Position numbers and translations under genes: made by a program. The notes beneath the pieces were generated by a model that saw only the letters and a program-made list of their open reading frames with translations, made no database searches and was not told where the DNA came from. From Sphingomonas sp. UBA4766 (GTDB lineage Bacteria > Pseudomonadota > Alphaproteobacteria > Sphingomonadales > Sphingomonadaceae), in assembly GCA_002403415.1 (NCBI GenBank), contig DHHS01000209.1, positions 1-22,328 of the forward strand: a stretch of 22,328 nucleotides of DNA, written 5' to 3'. Of this stretch, positions 1 through 7,117 are shown one piece after another (within the stretch, counting starts at the first letter, position 1; each line of letters starts with the position of its first letter).

Positions 1-575
1 TGCCGCGCCAGATTGATGCGGATGCCGTGATCCTGGCGATTGACCCGGCCAAGGATGTTGACGGCTTTCACCCCGATAATGTCGGGCGGCTGGCAATCGG
101 GATGCCGGGCTTTGTGCCGTGCACGCCGCAGGGGTGCCTGATGCTGTTGCGCGACCGGCTCGGCGATTTGAGCGGGCTCGACGCCGTGGTGATCGGTCGC
201 TCAACGATTGTGGGCAAGCCGGTGGCACAATTGCTGACGGCGGCGAATTGCACCGTGACGCTTGCCCATTCGCGGACCCGTGACCTTGCCAGTATCGTCC
301 GCCGCGCCGACATTGTCGTCGCCGCTGTTGGTCAGCCGCAGATGGTGAAGGGCGCGTGGATCAAGCCCGGCGCAACGGTGATCGACGTTGGCATCAACCG
401 CACCGAGGCGGGCATTGTCGGCGATGTCGATTTTGGGGGCGCGGCTGCAGTCGCGGCGGCGATTACGCCAGTACCGGGCGGCGTCGGGCCGATGACGATT
501 GCGTGCCTGCTCCGCAACACGCTCATCGCTGCGCACATCCGTATCGGGCTGCGCATCGCGGAGGGCGCGCTATGA
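1..575 (+). CDS. folD: Bifunctional methylenetetrahydrofolate dehydrogenase/cyclohydrolase FolD (5'-truncated)
   Basis: FolD interconverts 5,10-methylene-, methenyl- and 10-formyl-tetrahydrofolate in the cytoplasm, using NADP. The window opens inside the gene: reading frame 3 is open from the first bases (LPRQID... follows the usual LPLP region), so the GTG at 27 is an internal codon and not the start. About 190 of roughly 290-300 residues are present. The catalytic-domain motif KDVDGFHP, the PCTPQG segment, the Rossmann-fold signature GRSTIVGKPVAQLL and the C-terminal signature TPVPGGVGPMT are all visible. The catalytic lysine of the N-terminal domain lies upstream of the window. The stop codon overlaps the start of the MarC-family gene (ATGA), so the two are probably co-transcribed and translationally coupled. 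Identification is secure from these signatures. Confidence 0.96.
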   Translation, partial: PRQIDADAVILAIDPAKDVDGFHPDNVGRLAIGMPGFVPCTPQGCLMLLRDRLGDLSGLDAVVIGRSTIVGKPVAQLLTAANCTVTLAHSRTRDLASIVRRADIVVAAVGQPQMVKGAWIKPGATVIDVGINRTEAGIVGDVDFGGAAAVAAAITPVPGGVGPMTIACLLRNTLIAAHIRIGLRIAEGAL

Positions 576-1192
576 TGGAGCTGTTCATCTCCGCGCTCAT
601 CACTTTTTTCGTGGTGATCGACCCGCCGGGCTGCGCACCGATCTATGCCGGGCTGACTGCGGGGGTGCCGTCCACGCATGTGCGCGCGATGGCGGTGCGC
701 GCGGTGGTGATTGCGGGGGCGATTTTGGTCGTGTTCGCGCTGTTCGGACAGGATATTTTGCGGGCGCTGGGGATCAGCCTCGACGGGTTTCGGATCGCGG
801 GCGGTATCATGCTGTTTCTGATCGCGCTCGACATGGTGTTTGAAAAACGCACTCAGCGGCGCGAGGATCGGGCGCAAAAGCTGATCGAGGACGAAGATGT
901 CGATGACGTCTCGGTCTTTCCAATGGCGATGCCGATGATCGCCGGACCCGGATCGATCGCGTCGATCATGCTGTTGATGTCGAAGGGCACGGGGGTAGAG
1001 CGTACGCTGGTGATCCTCGCTGCGCTCGCGGTCATTTTGGCGATGACGCTGCTCGCGCTATTGCTGGCGGCGCCGTTGATGCGGATCTTGGGGGCCAAGA
1101 TCGAGGCCGTGGTGACGCGGCTGCTCGGCGTGTTGCTGGCGGCGCTTGCCGCGCAATTCGTGATCGACGGGCTGAAGGCGAGCTTTAGCTGA
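572..1192 (+). CDS. MarC family integral membrane protein
   Basis: This 206-residue polytopic protein belongs to the MarC/UPF0056 family, which sits in the inner membrane and has no settled biochemical role; the name comes from an early link to multiple antibiotic resistance that was not upheld. The start MMELFISALITFFVVIDPPGCAPIY has the family's N-terminal helix followed by the conserved D-P-x-G turn. A central FPMAMPMIAGPGSIA segment is the second half of the family's internal repeat. About six hydrophobic helices can be traced, with a charged cytoplasmic stretch (KRTQRREDRAQKLIEDEDVDD) in the middle. The start at 572 is chosen because it overlaps the folD stop as ATGA and because the family begins here; the same frame is open further upstream but only inside folD. 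The 3' end overlaps the convergent gene by 8 bp. Confidence 0.9.
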   Translation: MMELFISALITFFVVIDPPGCAPIYAGLTAGVPSTHVRAMAVRAVVIAGAILVVFALFGQDILRALGISLDGFRIAGGIMLFLIALDMVFEKRTQRREDRAQKLIEDEDVDDVSVFPMAMPMIAGPGSIASIMLLMSKGTGVERTLVILAALAVILAMTLLALLLAAPLMRILGAKIEAVVTRLLGVLLAALAAQFVIDGLKASFS

Positions 1193-2972
1193 TCCGCCAT
1201 AGTTTGAGCGGCGAGCGCGCGGGCAGCGGCACCGGCGTGAGCCAGCCGGGCACTTTGCCGCGGGCGAGCTGATCGTAGAATCCGCCCTTGTTACGCGCGC
1301 GATAGACGGTCGATTCAGCCATGTTCGGGCAAATCAGCAACAGCTGCGCGCCGTGTCGCCTGGCAATCGCGCGGAACTGGTCAGGCGATCCGCCAAAGGC
1401 GTGCTGCACGTCGAGGATCGCGGCGCCATTGCGGTGATAGGGGCCCGCAATAGCCGAATGATGCGTCATCGTGATGAGGCGTGGGCCAAGGTCGATAAAG
1501 GTGAAAATCACTTGTGGGGCCAGGCGGTTCAGAGGGTTGAGCGCGCTATAGCTTGGGCAGGTGGCGCCCGCCCTCGCCGCCGATTTGATGAGCGGGGTGG
1601 TCTGGCTGACCGGCAACCACTTGACGACAAACCCGGCGAACCCGCCCGACAGTAGCAGAAACGCCGCCACCGTGCCGAACACGCGCACCAGCACTGATGT
1701 GCTGGCCAGCAGGCGCGGCAGGATGATCCACGCAAGCGCCACGGCACCCGGCACGCCGAGCAATTGCGCTGCGGCACTCGCCCGCGCTTGCCACAGCAAC
1801 AGCCCGCCAGCGAGCAGCGTGAACAGCAGCACCGCCGACCATGCCGGGAACGCGGCCGTCCCGCGCGCGCGCGCGGTGGCGACCGCTGCGCCAACAAGCC
1901 CGATGACCGGCAGCATGATGACCGGGAAATAGACGTTGAACGGGTGGGTATAAACCGGCTTTGCCTCGCGGATATTGTCGAGCCAGTTGCGCTGCAATTC
2001 GGGGGAGACTTGTTCAGGGCGGCCAAGGCATTGCGGAAAAAGTCCGGCAAACCCCGCGACAATCACGCCCCCCGCCACTAGGCCCAGCCCCAGCCGGGCG
2101 GCGCGCGATGCCGGGCTCAACAGCCCCAGTACACACAGCAGCACACCCGCCGTCACCATCACGCTGAGCCACACCGGGGTCAGCGCGTCGCAGCGCGCGA
2201 CCGCATTGGCGTGCGAGGCGAACCCCAGATAACCGAGCGAACAGCCGACCGCGAGGGTGCCGCCATAAGCGATGACGCGTGGCGCCTCTGCCCGGTCCCA
2301 GACCCAGCGCAGCGCGATGATCGCGCCCGCACCCGCCGCATAGGGCAGCATTTCGAGACCAATGGTGAGCGAAAACGCACTTGCCAGCCCCACGCTTGCG
2401 CCGCCGCGCCGGTGCTGCGGATCGGCCAGGCCGGCCATGGTGACCGCCAGGCTCGCCAATTGCCAGCCATGATGGTCGATGCGCACCGGCATGAACATCA
2501 GCATCGTCGTCGTCGCCATCATCAGCAGGAGCAGCGCGAGCGGCCACGCATAAACACTCACCAACCGCCTTACTGCGGCCGCCAGCGCCACCATCGTCAC
2601 TGACAAAGGGATCAGCGGGGCGATGCCGCACGCCAGCCGTTCAGCCCATGCCGTGCCCACCAGCGGCTTGAGAGCGAGGATCAAGGCGGCAATCGGCAGG
2701 TCGACAAGCCGCGTCCAATGCATGTCGAACCCGCCCGGCGGGTTCAGCCGATACTGGCGCAGGTCAAACCAGTCCTGCCCGGCGATGAGCGCGCGCACCT
2801 GCATCAACCGCATATTGTCATCGGTATCGCTCAGCGACAGCCAGCGCACCGTGTTCCAGCGGTCGAACGTCAGCCAGAGCGCAATGCCCACCCACAGGAT
2901 CAGCGTGATCCGCCGCCAATGACGGTCGATCAGGCCGGGAAAGGCGGGCGCGGGGGCGGCATTGCTTGTCAA
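1185..2972 (-). CDS. GT-C-like polytopic membrane protein, possible glycosyltransferase
   Basis: This 595-residue protein has about 10-12 hydrophobic segments and a soluble C-terminal portion (about residues 470-595). After the first membrane helix, the first external loop carries SLSDTDDNMRLMQVR (D49, D51, D52), then WFDLRQYRLNPPGG and a conserved-looking HWTRLVDLP (H85, W86, R88, D91). An acidic loop of this kind after helix 1, followed by His/Arg-rich loops, is typical of GT-C enzymes such as STT3/PglB and ArnT that use polyprenyl-linked sugars; assignment to that fold is inference. Homologues in related bacteria sometimes carry poor RND-type names, but this sequence has no RND features. 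It is divergent from the gtrA-like gene and lies near a GtrB-like gene, so it could be the third, acceptor-specific component of a gtr-like system. ATG 2972 is the outermost possible start, since an in-frame TGA lies three codons upstream. Confidence 0.7.
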   Translation of the reverse strand: MTSNAAPAPAFPGLIDRHWRRITLILWVGIALWLTFDRWNTVRWLSLSDTDDNMRLMQVRALIAGQDWFDLRQYRLNPPGGFDMHWTRLVDLPIAALILALKPLVGTAWAERLACGIAPLIPLSVTMVALAAAVRRLVSVYAWPLALLLLMMATTTMLMFMPVRIDHHGWQLASLAVTMAGLADPQHRRGGASVGLASAFSLTIGLEMLPYAAGAGAIIALRWVWDRAEAPRVIAYGGTLAVGCSLGYLGFASHANAVARCDALTPVWLSVMVTAGVLLCVLGLLSPASRAARLGLGLVAGGVIVAGFAGLFPQCLGRPEQVSPELQRNWLDNIREAKPVYTHPFNVYFPVIMLPVIGLVGAAVATARARGTAAFPAWSAVLLFTLLAGGLLLWQARASAAAQLLGVPGAVALAWIILPRLLASTSVLVRVFGTVAAFLLLSGGFAGFVVKWLPVSQTTPLIKSAARAGATCPSYSALNPLNRLAPQVIFTFIDLGPRLITMTHHSAIAGPYHRNGAAILDVQHAFGGSPDQFRAIARRHGAQLLLICPNMAESTVYRARNKGGFYDQLARGKVPGWLTPVPLPARSPLKLWRIS

Positions 2973-3033
2973 AACTGCTTTCCTCGCATGGCCCTGCGCT
3001 CTAGGGCAGCGAGCGCAAAGGGCAAGGTGGGAA

Positions 3034-3474
3034 ATGATCCGTTACGTTGAAACGCTGATGCGCGCCAATCCGGTGATCGGTCAGTTGCTGCGCTTTGCGA
3101 TTTCGGGCGGGATTTCGACGGTGATCTATGTCGCGGTTTATGTGCCGCTGACGACCTGGGTGTGGCCCGGCCCGGAATCGGTTTACGCGGTGCCCTTTGC
3201 CTTTGTGGTCGCGGTGACGGCGGGGTTTTTCCTGCACAGCCGCTGGAGCTTCAAGGGGCATGGCACGCGCGAGAGCGGCGGGCGGCAGCAGGCGAGATTC
3301 GTGGTAGTGCAGGGGGTTGGCCTTGCCATGAATGCGGCGTTTACATGGGGGATGACGGCCGCGCTTGGTTTGCCGTCCTGGGCGGCGCTGATCCCGGTGG
3401 TGACGATTACGCCGATCGCAACCTTTGCGCTGAACCGGCAATGGGTGTTTGGGGGGGCGGCTGCGCATGGATAG
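3034..3474 (+). CDS. GtrA-like family membrane protein (putative lipid-linked sugar flippase)
   Basis: This 146-residue protein has four predicted membrane helices and the GtrA-family pattern. An N-terminal LLRFAISGGISTVIYVAVY leads into helix 1, AFVVAVTAGFFLHSRWSFKG follows helix 2, and the C-terminus has TPIATFALNRQWVF. GtrA proteins are thought to flip undecaprenyl-phosphate-linked glucose across the inner membrane for O-antigen or other surface glycan modification. The start at 3034 (MIRYVE) is preferred over the longer frame from 2962 because an AAGGTGGG Shine-Dalgarno lies just upstream and because the extra 24 residues are not hydrophobic or family-like. The gene is divergent from the GT-C-like gene with a 61-bp gap, and its end overlaps the methyltransferase start by 8 bp, so the two are probably translationally coupled. 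A G7 run (3451-3457) lies in its last codons. Confidence 0.88.
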   Translation: MIRYVETLMRANPVIGQLLRFAISGGISTVIYVAVYVPLTTWVWPGPESVYAVPFAFVVAVTAGFFLHSRWSFKGHGTRESGGRQQARFVVVQGVGLAMNAAFTWGMTAALGLPSWAALIPVVTITPIATFALNRQWVFGGAAAHG

Positions 3475-4195
3475 AATCGTTTACGACCGCATGGCCGCCC
3501 ATGATTCCACCCATTGGTGGTACCGGGCGCGTCGCGAGATTTTGAGCGATTATCTGACGCGGATGGCGGGCTTGCCGCTGGGCGCGCGCATCCTCGAAAT
3601 CGGCTGCGGCACCGGCCACAACTTGCCGATGCTCGCGCGGTTCGGCACGGTCGAGGCAATCGAGATCGACCCCGCCGCCCGCGCGATTGCGAGCGAACGG
3701 CTGGGCAAGCCGGTGGGGGATGCGCCGCTTCCCGAATTGCCCGGCGTGGAGCGCGGTGCCTATGATCTGATCGCGGTGCTTGATGTGGTCGAACATATCG
3801 CAGACGATGTGGCCGCGCTTGCCGCGATGCGCGATTGCCTGTCCCCCGGCGGCAAGATCTTGATCGCAGTCCCCGCGCATCAATGGATGTGGAGCGCGCA
3901 TGACGTGGTCAACCACCACCACCGCCGCTATTCCAAGGCGACGCTCGCCCGTGCGATTGGGGCGGCGGGGCTGAGGCATAACGGCTTGCGCTGGTTCAAT
4001 TCGCTGCTGTTCCCGCTGGCGGCCGCGTCGCGTGTCGCGGGGCGCTTGACTGGCAAGGACGACAGCGACGATTCGCCCCCGCCTACGCCCGTCAACGCGC
4101 TGTTCGAGCGCGTGTTTGCGCTGGAGCGGCATTTGATCGGGCGGGTGCCGATGACACCGGGCGTGTCGATCGTGACGCTGGCGGCGCGGGCTTAG
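3467..4195 (+). CDS. Class I SAM-dependent methyltransferase
   Basis: This 242-residue cytoplasmic protein has the Rossmann-fold methyltransferase signatures. Motif I is ILEIGCGTGHNLPML (about residues 42-56), the acidic end of strand 2 is EAIEIDP, motif II/post-I is YDLIAVLDVVEHIADD, and motif III is LSPGGKILIAVPA. The segment HQWMWSAHDVVNHHHRRY is common in methyltransferases found in polysaccharide and lipid-carrier gene clusters. The substrate cannot be read from the sequence. Because the gene overlaps the gtrA-like gene by 8 bp and is flanked by glycosyltransferases, a lipid-linked sugar or glycan acceptor is the natural guess. The start at 3467 is preferred over 3449 because MDRIVYDRMA begins the conserved region. 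It converges with the GT2 gene, with a 4-bp overlap of their ends. Confidence 0.85.
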   Translation: MDRIVYDRMAAHDSTHWWYRARREILSDYLTRMAGLPLGARILEIGCGTGHNLPMLARFGTVEAIEIDPAARAIASERLGKPVGDAPLPELPGVERGAYDLIAVLDVVEHIADDVAALAAMRDCLSPGGKILIAVPAHQWMWSAHDVVNHHHRRYSKATLARAIGAAGLRHNGLRWFNSLLFPLAAASRVAGRLTGKDDSDDSPPPTPVNALFERVFALERHLIGRVPMTPGVSIVTLAARA

Positions 4196-5196
4196 GGCTG
4201 GTCGCTCGGCTCGGGCGCGGGCTCGGCACGCGCCTTATACCCCAATGTCGCGACCCCGCGCACTGGCCCTGCCACATCGGCAACGAGATAGAGCGGTCGC
4301 CGTTTTGATTCGACATAAAGCCGCCCGAGATATTCGCCGATCATTCCCAGCACGAACATCTGCACCGCGCCGAGCAGCACGACGACGAGCATGGTCGAGG
4401 TCCAGCCCTGCACCGCCGTCCCCGTGAAAAACCCAATCGCGATATAGACCAGCAGCAGCAGTGACGCCGCCGTCAGCGCGAGCCCGACATGGCTGGCAAA
4501 GCGCAGCGGCGCGGTCGAAAATCCGGTCACCGCATCAAGCGCGAGGCGGATCATCTTGCCCAGCGGGTAATTGGTCTCGCCCGCATGGCGCTCCGCCCGG
4601 TCATAGACAAACGGCACCTGGCGAAAGCCGATCCACGCGACCATCCCGCGGATGAATCGCGCCTGTTCAGGGAGCGATAGCAGCGCATCGAGCGCGCGCC
4701 TGCTCATCAGCCGGAAATCGCCAGTGTCGAGCGGGATGGGCGTGTCGGTCACGCGGTCGAGCACTCGGTAAAAGGCGGCAGCGGTGGCTTTTTTGAAGAA
4801 CGTCTCGCCCTCTCGCCTGCGGCGCACGGCATAGACGACATCGGCACCCTCGACTGCCATTGTCGCGCGCATGTCGCTCAGCAATTCGGGCGGATCCTGC
4901 AAATCGGCGTCGATGATGAGGATTTGCGCGCCACAACACAGGTCAAGCCCGGCGGTCAGCGCCAATTGATGGCCGTGATTGCGCGACAAGTTGATCGCGA
5001 CCAGATGCGGGTCAGCCGCGGCCAGTCGCTGCATCGCGGGCCAGCTTGCGTCGCGAGAGCCATCATTGACAAAGATGATCTCGTAATCCGCGCCCACCGC
5101 CGCTTGTGCTGCTGCCGACACGCGGGCATGCAGCACGTCGAGATTGGCCTCCTCATTATAACAGGGGACAACAACGGAAAGGGCGGGTCGGATCAT
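4192..5196 (-). CDS. GtrB/DPM1-like family 2 glycosyltransferase
   Basis: This 334-residue protein has an N-terminal GT-A domain and two C-terminal membrane helices, the build of GtrB/ArnC polyprenyl-phosphate glycosyltransferases. Visible motifs are SVVVPCYNEEANL, FVNDGSRD, the metal-binding IIDADLQDPPEL, the acceptor-region DTGDFRLMSRRA, and HAGETNYPLGKM. The two helices (LALTAASLLLLVYIAIGFF and LVVVLLGAVQMFVLGMIG) are followed by EYLGRLYVESKRRP, a frequent end-pattern in GtrB-like enzymes. The expected reaction is transfer of a sugar from a nucleotide donor to undecaprenyl phosphate on the cytoplasmic face, and the GtrA-like protein would then flip the product. ATG 5196 (MIRPALSVVVP) is chosen over the frame extension to 5280, which would overlap the upstream gene and adds no domain. 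The spacing to the DUF885 gene upstream is 43 bp. Confidence 0.9.
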   Translation of the reverse strand: MIRPALSVVVPCYNEEANLDVLHARVSAAAQAAVGADYEIIFVNDGSRDASWPAMQRLAAADPHLVAINLSRNHGHQLALTAGLDLCCGAQILIIDADLQDPPELLSDMRATMAVEGADVVYAVRRRREGETFFKKATAAAFYRVLDRVTDTPIPLDTGDFRLMSRRALDALLSLPEQARFIRGMVAWIGFRQVPFVYDRAERHAGETNYPLGKMIRLALDAVTGFSTAPLRFASHVGLALTAASLLLLVYIAIGFFTGTAVQGWTSTMLVVVLLGAVQMFVLGMIGEYLGRLYVESKRRPLYLVADVAGPVRGVATLGYKARAEPAPEPSDQP

Positions 5197-5239
5197 CGCG
5201 CCCGCTCTAGCGATCAATTCGCGCCGCGCAAAGTGCCCG

Positions 5240-7054
5240 CTAGAGAGCAGCCCGCGCGCGTTCCTCGACCAGCCGTTCAAGGATGGTCAGCGGCACTGCG
5301 CCATCGCGCAGCACCTCGTGGAACTGGCGGATGTCGAACTTTGCGCCAAGGATGCGTTTCGCATTATCGCGCGCACGCAACCAACTGATATGCCCCATTT
5401 TGTAGCTGCACGCCTGCCCGGCTTGCGTGCAATAGCGTTCGATTTCGCGCAGCGAGCGCGGCCGAGCAAAGCCAACGGTTTCAACGAAATAGTCGGTTGC
5501 CTGTTCGCGGGTCCAGCGCTTGGCGTGGATGCCAGTGTCGGCGACTAGTCGGGCAGCGCGGAACAGGAAGCTCTGTAGGTAACCCGCGCGCTCGACGGGG
5601 CTCGCATAGCCCCCCAGTTCGTCGGCGACTTGTTCGGCATAAAGCGCCCACCCTTCCGAATAGGCCCCGAAGAATGAAAAACGGCGCAGCAGCGGCGTTT
5701 TCAGCCCCGCAACAGTTGCCAGTTGCGTGTGATGCCCCGGCACCCCTTCGTGATAGGTCAGCGACGGCAGGGTATATTTGGGCCAATCGCCGACATCCTT
5801 TAGGTTGATGAAGTAAATCGCCGGGCGCGAACCATCGAGCGAGGCGAGCCGGTAATAGCCATTCGACGCGCCATCCTGAATCTCGACCGGCACCGCGCGG
5901 ATCTCGAGCGGCGCTTGCGGCGGGTTGATGAACGCTTGCGGCAGCTTGGCGCGCATCGCCTTCACCCCTTCGTTCAACCCGGCGATCAGCTCGGCGCGAC
6001 CTTCGGCTGTGTTGGCATAAAGCTGTTCGGGGCGCTGGTTGAGCGCGGTCAGCCGCGCGCCGACGCTCCCTTGCGTCAACCCCTGCGCGCGCAGGATCTT
6101 GTCGAGTTCGGCGCTGATCTCTGCGACTTGCTGACGCCCCAATTGGTGCACTTCATCTGGGGTGAAGTTGGTGGTGGTCGCTGCCTTCAGCGCATCGGCA
6201 TAAATCGCGTCGCCCTTGGGAAGCGCCCATAACCCCGCCTCCTTGCGTCGCGGCAAGCCCTTCACCAGCGCGATTTGCCGGTCGAGCGCGGGATAAACGG
6301 TGTCGGCAATGATCTTTGCCGCGCGCGCACCCCAATCGCCCTCAATCCCGGCGGCCTTGGCCCGCGTCGCCAGTGAAGTCGCCATCGAGCTAGCCTCGGG
6401 CGCGGCACTGCGCAGCTTTGCCATTTGACCAAGCGTCAGATCGAGCGAGAAATCGGGCGCGACATAGCCGCGCGCGGCCTCCGCCCGCTGCATCGCGCTG
6501 TCCTGGTCAAGCGCGGTACCGAACGCCTCAAGCCGCGCCAGATAGGCATCGCAATCCGTCGCGTTCCGGATCGTGTGTGACGAGGACAGGAAATCAGGGA
6601 TGGAGAAATAGGCGCCGCCCTGTTGAAAAATGCGATAAGGACGCTGGACGCTGCCAATGTCATATTTCAGCGGCCCGGTGATCCCGCTGTTCAGCGAATA
6701 CAGCACGACTTCGCGGTTAAGCTTGCCTTCCTTGGACAGCGTGGCGGGGTCGATCGCGGTGATGTCGGCAATCGCCTTGCGCGCGCGGGTCAGATCGGCG
6801 TCGCGGCCCGCCGCCGACCGGTCGTTGAGCTTGCCCTTCAGCGCCGCCCGCGCGCCCGTGTCGAGGCCGAGCTGCGTCGCCGATTCGGGGCTGTCGTCGA
6901 TGTTTGCGTTAAAGATGCGGTCGAACAGCGCGTTCATCGCTCCGTCCCCGCTGCCGGGCTCGGTGGTGGCGCGTAATGCGGCGGGCACGGCCCCGGGCAC
7001 GGCCAGAGCGGCCACCGCCGCGCTACTTGAGGCAAGAAAGCGGCGACGATCCAT
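5240..7054 (-). CDS. DUF885 family exported protein, metallopeptidase-like
   Basis: This 604-residue protein begins MDRRRFLASSSAAVAALAVPG, a twin-arginine signal peptide with probable cleavage after the Ala/Pro-rich stretch near residue 28, so it should act in the periplasm or be an anchored export. The remainder matches the DUF885 family in length and layout. Near the C-terminal third it has YHEGVPGHHTQ (H435, E436, H441, H442) followed about 25 residues later by YSEGWALYAEQ (E467). This reads as a zinc site with a displaced glutamate ligand, so peptidase activity is likely but unproven. A strong Shine-Dalgarno (GGGAGGAAC) sits just before the ATG. It lies 63 bp downstream of the rel gene on the same strand and 43 bp before the GT2 gene. 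No function beyond the family is claimed. Confidence 0.9.
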   Translation of the reverse strand: MDRRRFLASSSAAVAALAVPGAVPAALRATTEPGSGDGAMNALFDRIFNANIDDSPESATQLGLDTGARAALKGKLNDRSAAGRDADLTRARKAIADITAIDPATLSKEGKLNREVVLYSLNSGITGPLKYDIGSVQRPYRIFQQGGAYFSIPDFLSSSHTIRNATDCDAYLARLEAFGTALDQDSAMQRAEAARGYVAPDFSLDLTLGQMAKLRSAAPEASSMATSLATRAKAAGIEGDWGARAAKIIADTVYPALDRQIALVKGLPRRKEAGLWALPKGDAIYADALKAATTTNFTPDEVHQLGRQQVAEISAELDKILRAQGLTQGSVGARLTALNQRPEQLYANTAEGRAELIAGLNEGVKAMRAKLPQAFINPPQAPLEIRAVPVEIQDGASNGYYRLASLDGSRPAIYFINLKDVGDWPKYTLPSLTYHEGVPGHHTQLATVAGLKTPLLRRFSFFGAYSEGWALYAEQVADELGGYASPVERAGYLQSFLFRAARLVADTGIHAKRWTREQATDYFVETVGFARPRSLREIERYCTQAGQACSYKMGHISWLRARDNAKRILGAKFDIRQFHEVLRDGAVPLTILERLVEERARAAL

Positions 7055-7117
7055 GATGTTCCTCCCGGTTGAGCTCCTGCATCAGAATAGCGATACGTCA
7101 CCGGGTGGCAACCGGGA

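Noticed and set aside
1862..1876. CG-dinucleotide run in the GT-C-like gene as a phase-variation tract
   Set aside because: A short CG run is common in coding DNA of this base composition, and the frame is intact.
3407..4132. 241-codon minus-strand open frame opposite the methyltransferase
   Set aside because: It is antisense to all methyltransferase motifs, with Arg/Gln-rich composition.
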